In this document: positions 1-5,648 of the stretch, piece after piece | How positions within the stretch are numbered: the first letter of the stretch is position 1 | Layout: each line of letters opens with the position of its first letter | DNA from: Aquificota bacterium | Lineage (GTDB): Bacteria; Thermosulfidibacterota; Thermosulfidibacteria; Thermosulfidibacterales; Thermosulfidibacteraceae | DNA length: 6,466 bases | NCBI GenBank assembly: GCA_015494645.1 | Contig: WGAU01000105.1 | Span: 1-6,466 of the forward strand | Direction of reading: 5' to 3' | Notes under the pieces: model-generated | The model's database searches: none | What the model saw: only the letters and a program-made list of their open reading frames with translations | What the model was told of the DNA's origin: nothing | Program-made: the position numbers and the translations under genes

Positions 1-231
1 CATAATGAGGAAAAAACCCAAAAGCACACCCAAGGAAGCTCTAAAAACTCCTCCCTCATCTACCGCCGGAAGGATAAGAGAAGTAAAGCTCGCCACCAGC
101 ATTATGCCACCGCTAAAGGCCATGCTCACATCAAGGCCCCATTCAGGCAGCTTTCTGAAAAAAAGAGCCAGAAAAGATCCCACAGTAGTGGTAAACATGA
201 CAAAAAGGGCACCCAACAAAACGAGATTCAT
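1..231 (-). CDS. ZIP-family metal cation transporter, N-terminal 77 residues (3' end beyond window)
   Basis: I translated this gene by hand from the minus strand; it has no stop inside the window. It starts with ATG at 231-229, overlapping the TGA of the upstream gene (ATGA). The protein opens with a hydrophobic helix (about residues 1-24, MNLVLLGALF...), then a short amphipathic stretch with RKLPEWGLDVS (about 28-38). A second helix with the small-residue pattern FSGGIMLVASFTSLILPAV (39-57) follows, then a charged DEGG turn and a third helix starting near 64. This arrangement is that of bacterial and archaeal ZIP transporters (ZupT/GufA type), which carry Zn2+ or other divalent metals into the cytosol. 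The family's metal-binding helices 4 and 5 (HxxxE) lie beyond the window, so substrate and integrity cannot be judged. An in-frame GTG three codons upstream (240-238) is a less likely start, because the ATG has the G-rich GGGGGTG ahead of it. Confidence 0.8.
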   Translation of the reverse strand, partial: MNLVLLGALFVMFTTTVGSFLALFFRKLPEWGLDVSMAFSGGIMLVASFTSLILPAVDEGGVFRASLGVLLGFFLIM

Positions 232-854
232 CTCACGCACCCCCAACCCTTTAGGCGAGAAAAGAATTCGGGAAAGGAGTCTGCAAAACCACCAAGATTC
301 TCCACATTCAAGCTAAGGTACAGAACATTTTTATCTGGAGTCAAAGCGGCATGTCTCAAAAAGGGAAGAACAGGTTCCAAAAGGGAAAAAAGCTTCTTTT
401 CCATGCGCCTATCGTTGAAAAGAAGTTTCCATGAAGTTCCTTTAAAATCCACCGTGTCTTTTGCAAGTCCCTCTCCCCTGATCCTTGGCTCAAAAAGGGA
501 TGGCTTGATTATATGAAACTCTCCCTTAACCCTGCGGCTCAGAAAGAAAAGCATCTGAAGGTTGTCCCTTCTTCCCAGAAGCCACGAAAAGGGATACCAG
601 AGTACAGCATGTCTTGGAGAGAGTCTCAATGTAGCCGTTATCTTATCAAAACCCTTAATCCTGTACTCTGCATAAAAGCCTATTACTCCTCCGAGCCAGG
701 TGTAGGTTTGATCTTCAGGCTTCAGGCTCTCCTCCAGCAAGGAGGCCACACGCCTCGCTCTGGAGATATTTTTCCTTACCCCCATGTAAAAGCCTGCAAC
801 CAGAAAAAGACTGAAAAGAACAAAGGCGGCAAAGGCCCAACCGGAAACACTCAA
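228..854 (-). CDS. Unknown single-pass membrane protein with cytosolic domain
   Basis: I do not recognise this 208-residue protein. It has one clear hydrophobic segment at about residues 5-25 followed at once by a basic stretch (VRKNISRARR), so by the positive-inside rule the remaining 180 residues probably face the cytosol. The soluble part mixes aromatic and basic residues (WYPFSWLLGRRDN about 86-98, FFLSRRVKGEFHIIKPS about 103-119) and has no Cys pair, Walker motif or obvious catalytic triad. It may be a beta-rich domain (FHIIKPSLFEPRI, NVLYLSLNVENLGG). The start is TTG at 854-852. It overlaps the ATPase stop (TTGA) and has a strong GGAGGT 6 nt upstream, which supports this unusual start codon. 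The 3' end overlaps the ZIP gene by ATGA. Tight coupling to the Get3/ArsA-like ATPase suggests a shared job, for example as its membrane partner, but that is inference. Confidence 0.75.
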   Translation of the reverse strand: MSVSGWAFAAFVLFSLFLVAGFYMGVRKNISRARRVASLLEESLKPEDQTYTWLGGVIGFYAEYRIKGFDKITATLRLSPRHAVLWYPFSWLLGRRDNLQMLFFLSRRVKGEFHIIKPSLFEPRIRGEGLAKDTVDFKGTSWKLLFNDRRMEKKLFSLLEPVLPFLRHAALTPDKNVLYLSLNVENLGGFADSFPEFFSRLKGWGCVR

Positions 855-1762
855 GAAAGCACCTCCGGTGCCCAGCCAGAAGCCAACTTTAAAAGATCCT
901 CCCTATCAAGCTGGGACTTTCCTGAAATGAAAGGAACTTCAAAAAGTCTGAGTCCTCCAAATGCTTCCTTAACATCCAAAGCTTCTGAGGTGCTCCATTT
1001 ATTTAGAATCACGAAGGATAGATCCATGCCCAATCCCTTCAACGAATTCTTTATCCTTCTTCCCTCTTCCACGGAAAGCTTGTCCTGATTAACCACAAGC
1101 ATTTTCTTGCACCTCACAGGATCTGCGAAAAGATCCCACATCATCCTCATCTTTCGGGAATGCTCCCCAAGTTCCCCCAAAACCTTATCCTCTGCTTCCT
1201 CCAAAGGAACATCTCTTCCAAAAGCATCCTCCTTTATGCCCGCCACCATCCTTCTGCGGCTAAGGATCTTCAGCCGCCACATGCGAAGGACATTTATCCA
1301 GTCCAGATTCAGCTTGGGCAAAGCCAGTATTCTCAGGGTCAACCCCGTAGGAGGGGTATCCACCACCAGATAATCATAGTTACCCGATTCTATTTCAACA
1401 AGCTCCTGAATGGCGTATAGAACAGCTGTCTCCTCCATCCCTGGTGAAAGCTTCATGGAATCAATCATACTATCTATCCCGGCAATGGAAAGCTGCTTGT
1501 AGAGCTTTTTCATCTTGCGGATAGTATCTTTTAAGAACTTTTCTACATATCCAGAAACATCCACCTCAAGGGCATCAAGGCCCTTGTAAACATTCCTTTT
1601 TTTACCGAGATCCACTCCCGTGACATCGGAAAGGTTATGGGCAGGATCTACAGAGAAAAGAAAGACCTTATAGCCTTTATCTGCCAGAAAGTAAGATAAA
1701 GACACGGAAGATGTGGTCTTTCCAACACCACCCTTACCGAGAAAGAGAAATAATCTTCTCAT
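851..1762 (-). CDS. ArsA/Get3-family ATPase (anion-transporting ATPase-like)
   Basis: This 303-aa protein is a single-domain member of the ArsA/Get3 branch of the SIMIBI NTPases. It has a deviant Walker A (GKGGVGKTT, residues 9-17) with signature lysine K10 and P-loop lysine K15. Switch I is DPAHNLSD (39-46), almost as in Get3, and switch II is DTPPTGLT (135-142). An SPGMEE segment (106-111) matches the conserved helix-loop near the client groove, and NKW (254-256) sits at the usual adenine-contact asparagine. Family members are dimers whose ATP cycle drives tail-anchored protein delivery (Get3) or arsenite pumping (ArsA). It has a single cysteine (C218), so the ArsA metalloid triad and the Get3 CxxC zinc site are both absent. 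With no arsB, arsR or arsD nearby, an arsenic role is unsupported. It overlaps the genes on both sides (ATGA and TTGA), and its own Shine-Dalgarno is weak, which implies translational coupling to the 86-aa gene upstream. Confidence 0.9.
   Translation of the reverse strand: MRRLFLFLGKGGVGKTTSSVSLSYFLADKGYKVFLFSVDPAHNLSDVTGVDLGKKRNVYKGLDALEVDVSGYVEKFLKDTIRKMKKLYKQLSIAGIDSMIDSMKLSPGMEETAVLYAIQELVEIESGNYDYLVVDTPPTGLTLRILALPKLNLDWINVLRMWRLKILSRRRMVAGIKEDAFGRDVPLEEAEDKVLGELGEHSRKMRMMWDLFADPVRCKKMLVVNQDKLSVEEGRRIKNSLKGLGMDLSFVILNKWSTSEALDVKEAFGGLRLFEVPFISGKSQLDREDLLKLASGWAPEVLS
861..866 (-). promoter_or_regulatory. Ribosome binding site deciding a TTG start
   Basis: The minus strand reads GGAGGT here, inside the 3' end of the ATPase gene and 6 nt before the TTG at 854. 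It is a near-perfect Shine-Dalgarno and supports initiation of the 208-aa membrane protein at TTG, not at an internal ATG. Confidence 0.7.
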
Positions 1763-2019
1763 ATATCCGCTATCTCAAACCAAAAGGCAGCGCCATCATC
1801 AATGTACCTGGTCCTTGAAAGGGCAATGGTAAGTTCCCTTTCAAGATAGGGAAGCAGGGACAACCCCACAAAGGAAGGGGGCGACGGCAGACCTATGAGA
1901 GAGCCGAGGAGAAGGAGGGCAAAAGTTCCCTCCATCTCCTTCAGCTCTTCTTCCACAACGTCAATACTTCTGCTCTTGACCCCTTCTAATATACCCTTAA
2001 GCAGTGCCTTTAGGTTCAT
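1759..2019 (-). CDS. Small unknown protein (86 aa) with hydrophobic segment, coupled to CstA and ATPase
   Basis: I do not recognise this protein. An N-terminal amphipathic, charged stretch (residues 1-31, ending VVEEELKEME) is followed by a hydrophobic region at about 32-58 (ALLLLGSLIGLP, then SPPSFVGLSLLPYL). The Pro/Ser-Pro-Pro turn would suit a re-entrant or hairpin membrane segment. The C-terminal part (RELTIALSRTRYIDDGAAFWFEIADI) is soluble and acidic. The ATG at 2019 lies 23 nt inside the end of the CstA gene, with GGAG 4 nt upstream. The stop overlaps the ATPase start by ATGA. Such nesting between two well-identified genes on the same strand argues that it is real and translated. In enterobacteria CstA is followed by the small partner YbdD; this protein holds the same position but lacks YbdD features such as the Pro-Asp-Tyr stretch and the RYGGG-like tail. 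A role as partner of CstA or of the ATPase is inference. Confidence 0.75.
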   Translation of the reverse strand: MNLKALLKGILEGVKSRSIDVVEEELKEMEGTFALLLLGSLIGLPSPPSFVGLSLLPYLERELTIALSRTRYIDDGAAFWFEIADI

Positions 2020-3730
2020 AGCTCTCCACTTCCTCTCCCTTGGAGGAAAGGTAATCCACGAGAAGCACCACGTTAAGTATCAGCATAATAATAACAACAG
2101 CAGCAATGATGTATCCTTGCATGGGATTCTTGCTTATAAACACAGGCACAGCCTTAATCACATACCATATAAGGGCAGCAGAAACGGTAACCCACAGGAA
2201 GAAAGCGGGAAGAACGACCAAGGCACCAGATCTTTTTCTCACCTTAACTACCCATGCAGCTACTGTAAGCAATGCCACAGAAGCCAGCATCTGGTTGGCA
2301 CCGCTGAAAGCCGGCCAGACCACATGCCATGCCCCTGTCCATGCCAAGAAAATTCCCAGCGCAGCAGGAACTATAGAAGCCACCCATCTATTAGTAAAGA
2401 ACTGATAAAGCCCCGGTAACTTCTCCTCAAAAGGTTCCAAAAGCTCAGCAAATGTGTACCTTGCCAACCTGTTGGTGGTATCCAAAGTTGTCATGGCAAA
2501 GGATGCCACCCACATGGAAGCAAGGATCACCATAAACTGAAGGGGAAGCCCCAAAACATTGTGCACCGTAGCACCGTAGGACTTTGCGAAGAATCCAGCA
2601 GGACCTCCCAATTTCTTCTCAGCAGCCAAGATGTTGGCAGCAAAACCGGCAGCATCTCCCATCTTGGCAGCAAGCTCTTTAGGAATGAGGGTCATACCGT
2701 AGGCACCTATACAGGCAACAACTATGGTAGAAAGGAAACCTTCCGCCAGCATTGAACCGTAACCCACAAACAGACCCTCAACCTCCTTGGAAAGCTGCTT
2801 GGAAGAGGTTCCAGAAGCAACGAGAGAATGGAACCCGGATAGAGAACCACAAGCTATTATGAGAACCACAGTAGGCCAGAAGGGTGAAGGCTGCCCTGCC
2901 ACCACCTTAGGCGTAAAAGATGTAAAAGCAGGTATAGACATGCTCTTAAAGGAAAAAATTGCCGCTAACCCACCAAGAATAAGCCCACCCACAAGCAAAA
3001 GAGCGTTCATGTAGTCCCTTGGCTGAAGCAGGACGTGCACCGGAATAGAAGCGGCAACCACAATATAGATAAAGAAGACTACCATCCAGACATGGTAGGA
3101 AGCCTTAATGGGAACAGCCTTTCCCAGCCAAATGGATAGGGCAAGCCAAATAGCAGCAAAGATGGTGCCTACAAAGAGGCTCACTCTCATGCGGTAAAGA
3201 AGCACACCCAGTATTAGTGCTCCAACTATCTTGATGAGATAGGAGGTGGGAACCGCTGGAATCTTGACGAAAAGCTTGCCCAAAACAGCTCCAAAAGCCG
3301 CCACCACAAGCACCAGCACAAAGAAGATAAAGATCGCAAATATGTAGCCTGTTCTCTTTTTAAGAACCCTACCGGCAACCCACTGTATGGAGTGACCATC
3401 ATACCTGACAGAGCTCATCAAAGAAAGATAATCATGAACTGCTCCGATGAAGATGTTGCCGAGCCAAACCCACAGGAGAGCAGGGACCCATCCCCAAGCT
3501 ATACCTATGGCAGGACCGACAATGGGACCGGCTCCAGCAATGGAAGCAAAGTGATGGCCAAACAAAACGTACTTGTTGGCAGGGACAAAATCCACCCCAT
3601 CGTAAAGTCTGACAGCAGGGGTAGGTTCATCACTCACTTCCACAACCCTGTTTGCAAGGTACCTGCCATAAAGGAAGTACAGTAAAACGTAGAGAACTAA
3701 ACCGGCAATTACCAATACAGTTACCTGCAT
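1997..3730 (-). CDS. cstA: Carbon starvation protein A family transporter (CstA)
   Basis: This 577-aa polytopic inner-membrane protein carries the CstA signatures in order. They are GHHFASIAGAGPIVGP (58-73), a conserved VHDYLSL-type helix (98-104), ACGSLSGFHSLVASGT (293-308), GYGSMLAEGF (323-332), TTLDTTNRLARY (414-425) and WPAFSGANQMLA (472-483). Hydrophobic segments run nearly end to end, and the acidic tail (about 564-577) should be cytosolic. E. coli CstA is about 700 aa; this is the shorter form seen in many anaerobes and thermophiles. E. coli CstA and its paralogue BtsT take up pyruvate, and peptide uptake has also been attributed to the family, so the substrate here is either one of these or unknown. 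The ATG at 3730 has a strong GGAGGT 5 nt upstream. It follows the only sizeable gap in the window, so it may head its own transcription unit, with the 86-aa gene and ATPase downstream. Confidence 0.93.
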   Translation of the reverse strand: MQVTVLVIAGLVLYVLLYFLYGRYLANRVVEVSDEPTPAVRLYDGVDFVPANKYVLFGHHFASIAGAGPIVGPAIGIAWGWVPALLWVWLGNIFIGAVHDYLSLMSSVRYDGHSIQWVAGRVLKKRTGYIFAIFIFFVLVLVVAAFGAVLGKLFVKIPAVPTSYLIKIVGALILGVLLYRMRVSLFVGTIFAAIWLALSIWLGKAVPIKASYHVWMVVFFIYIVVAASIPVHVLLQPRDYMNALLLVGGLILGGLAAIFSFKSMSIPAFTSFTPKVVAGQPSPFWPTVVLIIACGSLSGFHSLVASGTSSKQLSKEVEGLFVGYGSMLAEGFLSTIVVACIGAYGMTLIPKELAAKMGDAAGFAANILAAEKKLGGPAGFFAKSYGATVHNVLGLPLQFMVILASMWVASFAMTTLDTTNRLARYTFAELLEPFEEKLPGLYQFFTNRWVASIVPAALGIFLAWTGAWHVVWPAFSGANQMLASVALLTVAAWVVKVRKRSGALVVLPAFFLWVTVSAALIWYVIKAVPVFISKNPMQGYIIAAVVIIMLILNVVLLVDYLSSKGEEVESYEPKGTA

Positions 3731-3735
3731 GCCCC

Positions 3736-3741
3736 ACCTCC
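3736..3741 (-). promoter_or_regulatory. Strong ribosome binding site of cstA
   Basis: The minus strand reads GGAGGT followed by 5 nt and ATG at 3730. It fixes the cstA start and suggests efficient translation of the first gene after the 55-nt gap. Confidence 0.7.
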
Positions 3742-3762
3742 GCTAATAAAGGAATGAATACA

Positions 3763-3783
3763 AGTCAACTATCGTTATAGACT
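3763..3783 (-). promoter_or_regulatory. Imperfect inverted repeat upstream of cstA (candidate regulatory site)
   Basis: In the 55-nt gap between the aminotransferase stop and cstA, the minus strand reads AGT-CTAT-AACG-ATAG-TTG-ACT. This is a 7-bp imperfect inverted repeat with a 3-nt bulge and a 4-nt loop. It has no following T-run, so it is not a typical intrinsic terminator. It could be an operator or weak hairpin near a cstA promoter. The stem is short and AT-rich, so it may be chance. Confidence 0.2.
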
Positions 3784-3785
3784 CA

Positions 3786-4889
3786 TCATCCCAAAAACGC
3801 AACTGCCTCGGCAAGGGCTTCAACAACCTTTATCTGTTCCTCCATGTTTATGTACGGATGGAAGGGCAAGCTTAAAACTTCTTTTGATGCCCTTTCAGCT
3901 TCTGGAAAGCTTCCCCACTCATATCCAAAGTGGGAAAATGCCTCCTGATAGGGAATAGGAATAGGATAATGAACTGCTGTTGGTATTCCTTCCCTTTGCA
4001 GGTATCTTGACACAGCATTCCTGTTGGGAACCTTCACGGTATACTGGGCATATACAGAAAAGTTGTAGTTTCTTATAACCGGTGGTTCTATCCCCTTCTC
4101 CTTCAATAGTACATCGTACCTTCCTGCAACCACCTGTCTTAGTTCAATCTCCTCTGGGAAGATCTTGAGTTTCTCCCTCAGCACAGCCGCCTGCAAGGCG
4201 TCAAGCCTACCATTTATACCTATAAATTTATGCCTGTATCTCTCCACCTGACCATGGTTTCTCAAGGCCTTTATCTTAAAGGCAATAGACTCATCAGCGG
4301 TAAACACACAGCCTCCATCACCGTAGCATCCCAAGGGCTTTGCCGGGAAAAAGGAAGTGGCAGAAACATGAGCAATGCTACACGAATTCCTACCCTTATA
4401 CTTTGCCCCCAGAGACTGGGCAGCATCTTCAATAAGCCATAATCCTTTCCTATCTGCTATATCTAAGAGCTCATCAAAGTCTGCACACTGACCGTAGAGG
4501 CTTACGGCGATAATCGCCTTGGTTCGGCTTGTTATAGCTTCCTCCACCTTCTCTGGATCAATGTTGTAGGTATCGGGGAGTATATCAACGAAGACCGGCT
4601 TAGCCCCCAAAAGGGCTACTACTTCCGCTGTGGCGAAAAATGTAAAGGCAGGCACTATGACTTCATCCCCAGAATGCACACCAACAGCCATAAGGGCAAG
4701 CAACAGCGCATCTGTACCGGAAGAACAGGATATAGCGTATGGGACCCCCACAAAACGGGCTATTTCTTCCTCAAAGGCCTCAACCTCCTCCCCCAAAATA
4801 AACCGGGAAGACTCAAGCACTCTCCTTATAGCCTCACCGATTTCCTTTTCTATCCTCCGATACTGCCTCTTTAGATCAATAAACTCCAT
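3786..4889 (-). CDS. wbpE: DegT/DnrJ/EryC1-family sugar aminotransferase, WbpE-type
   Basis: This 367-aa PLP-dependent aminotransferase (fold type I) of nucleotide-sugar metabolism follows, from memory, P. aeruginosa WbpE closely over its whole length. It has an EFIDLK start, SCSSGTDAL (54-62, phosphate-binding loop), the VSLYGQCADFD block (129-139), EDAAQS (154-159, D155 contacting the PLP pyridine nitrogen), SFFPAKPLGCYGDGG (179-193, K184 as Schiff-base lysine), GINGRLD (224-230) and TAVHYPIP (304-311). WbpE makes UDP-2-acetamido-3-amino-2,3-dideoxy-glucuronate from the 3-keto sugar with glutamate as donor, for O-antigen sugars. The related GnnB acts on a 3-keto-UDP-GlcNAc for diamino-sugar lipid A and is the main alternative, because no WbpA/B/D or GnnA partner lies in the window. 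It starts 10 nt after the HEPN stop, with GGGGAGG overlapping that stop (start ATG 4889-4887). It probably works with the LPS glycosyltransferase upstream. Confidence 0.88.
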   Translation of the reverse strand: MEFIDLKRQYRRIEKEIGEAIRRVLESSRFILGEEVEAFEEEIARFVGVPYAISCSSGTDALLLALMAVGVHSGDEVIVPAFTFFATAEVVALLGAKPVFVDILPDTYNIDPEKVEEAITSRTKAIIAVSLYGQCADFDELLDIADRKGLWLIEDAAQSLGAKYKGRNSCSIAHVSATSFFPAKPLGCYGDGGCVFTADESIAFKIKALRNHGQVERYRHKFIGINGRLDALQAAVLREKLKIFPEEIELRQVVAGRYDVLLKEKGIEPPVIRNYNFSVYAQYTVKVPNRNAVSRYLQREGIPTAVHYPIPIPYQEAFSHFGYEWGSFPEAERASKEVLSLPFHPYINMEEQIKVVEALAEAVAFLG

Positions 4890-4892
4890 AGT

Positions 4893-4899
4893 CCTCCCC
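4893..4899 (-). promoter_or_regulatory. Ribosome binding site of the aminotransferase gene
   Basis: The minus strand reads GGGGAGG right after the HEPN stop codon, with a tight 3-nt spacer to ATG at 4889 (5 nt if AGGGGA is the core). It implies that the gene is translated from the HEPN-containing message. Confidence 0.55.
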
Positions 4900-5298
4900 T
4901 TACTCAGAGTTTTTTATCTTCTCAGCAATAAAGCGCCTCAATATGATAGCTTGCTCTAAAGCTTCTCGAGCTTCTTCAATAGATGGCTGATAAAAATCAT
5001 CCGGATACCTCACATCAACGGCATAAAACGACAGATTACCAAGAGATTCGTAATCCAACTTTGCAAAATCTTTATCTACTTCAGAACACAAATTCAGAAG
5101 AACCAATATATCATGAGTCTTGGGGAACTTTACATTACGATGTGTGAGATAACCTTTTAAGAGCTTCTCAACAGCCTGCTGTGCATGGAAACAGACAACA
5201 TCAGTTGGAGCATTCTCTTGCTCAATAAGAATTTCAGCAGCTTTTATATCATTCTCAGCTTTAATAATCCAAAGCTTAACCCAATCCTGCCGATTCAC
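4900..5298 (-). CDS. HEPN-domain protein (partner of MNT nucleotidyltransferase)
   Basis: This 132-aa all-helical protein has the HEPN pattern: an N-terminal KAENDIKAAEIL helix (13-24), the family core FHAQQAVEKLLKGYL (37-51), KTHDILVLL (60-68) and RYPDDF (97-102) before the last helix. HEPN proteins paired with MNT nucleotidyltransferases form two-gene, often toxin-antitoxin-like modules. In the best-studied HepT/MntA pairs the HEPN is an RNase that MntA silences by AMPylation. The ribonuclease motif R-x4-6-H of those toxins is not visible here; the nearest is R54...H62 with 7 residues between. RNase activity is therefore doubtful, and this may be the non-nuclease HEPN class (Pfam HEPN, PF05168). 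The start is GTG at 5298-5296, overlapping the nucleotidyltransferase TGA (GTGA), with GGAG 10 nt upstream. GC content is markedly below that of the flanking genes. Confidence 0.88.
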   Translation of the reverse strand: MNRQDWVKLWIIKAENDIKAAEILIEQENAPTDVVCFHAQQAVEKLLKGYLTHRNVKFPKTHDILVLLNLCSEVDKDFAKLDYESLGNLSFYAVDVRYPDDFYQPSIEEAREALEQAIILRRFIAEKIKNSE

Positions 5299-5636
5299 AA
5301 CAAGACTACTCCGTTCTGGTAAACCTCGTTAGAAAGGGTATTTATCACATCCTTTTCATTTTCATAAGCCTTTCTTGACTTCACAATTATGTCAAAAGAA
5401 AAAGCGGGAAACCTACGATGCAAACCATCATAAATATGCCACCAAATTTTCTTCCTTTCTCTATAATCCACCTCATTATCATCCAACACTACAAAAATAT
5501 CCCAATCGCTATCTTCCCTGTGATCTCCCCTTGATCTGGAACCAAACAATACTATTCTATATGGCTTCACCGACAGACCATTAAGGACCTGCTCAATTGT
5601 TTCTCTTATAGCGTCAACTATTTCTTCTTGAAGCAC
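5295..5636 (-). CDS. MNT-type minimal nucleotidyltransferase (HEPN partner)
   Basis: This small polymerase-beta-superfamily nucleotidyltransferase belongs to the MNT class. Counted from the ATG at 5654, it has the motif GS-x10-DxD (G38-S39, D50 and D52, in FGSRSRGDHREDSDWD) and a third acidic residue D88 in SFDIIVK, so the metal-binding triad is intact. In MntA/HepT systems such enzymes AMPylate the HEPN partner, and the overlap with the HEPN gene (GTGA) fits that pairing. I chose GTG at 5636-5634 as the start (113 aa). An AGGAGGGG Shine-Dalgarno lies 6 nt before it, whereas the in-frame ATG at 5654 (119 aa) would put that site inside its own coding sequence and has no clear site upstream. 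The gene sits 27 nt after the GT9 stop. It is AT-rich (about 33% GC by hand count over 5341-5460), which suggests acquisition from elsewhere. Confidence 0.88.
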   Translation of the reverse strand: MLQEEIVDAIRETIEQVLNGLSVKPYRIVLFGSRSRGDHREDSDWDIFVVLDDNEVDYRERKKIWWHIYDGLHRRFPAFSFDIIVKSRKAYENEKDVINTLSNEVYQNGVVLL

Positions 5637-5640
5637 ATTT

Positions 5641-5648
5641 CCCCTCCT
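5641..5648 (-). promoter_or_regulatory. Ribosome binding site deciding a GTG start for the nucleotidyltransferase
   Basis: The minus strand reads AGGAGGGG, with the AGGAGG core 6 nt ahead of the GTG at 5636. Its strength favours the GTG over the ATG at 5654, which would make these bases codons 3-5. Confidence 0.6.

Noticed and set aside
5..316. Plus-strand open frame of 103 codons at the left edge
   Set aside because: It is antisense to the ZIP transporter start and the end of the 208-aa gene; the minus-strand reading gives clear membrane helices.
513..1088. Long plus-strand open frame (191 codons)
   Set aside because: It lies antisense to the ATPase and the 208-aa membrane protein. Its translation is Ser/Lys/Pro-rich with no recognisable domain, and both opposite genes have matching starts, Shine-Dalgarno sites and overlaps.
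851..1762. Arsenite efflux operon
   Set aside because: There is no ArsB, ArsR, ArsD or ArsC, and the ATPase lacks the cysteine triad.
1895..2419. Plus-strand open frame of 174 codons opposite cstA and the 86-aa gene
   Set aside because: Its translation is low-complexity (Ser and Asn runs, then His/Pro/Cys-rich). It mirrors the codon pattern of the real CstA helices on the other strand.
3743..3768. TTGACT...TATTAG as a sigma-70 promoter for cstA
   Set aside because: The -35-like TTGACT and -10-like TATTAG are only 14 nt apart and the second element is poor, so I do not annotate it as a promoter.
3763..3783. Intrinsic terminator after the aminotransferase gene
   Set aside because: The hairpin is short, AT-rich and bulged, and no T-run follows it on the minus strand.
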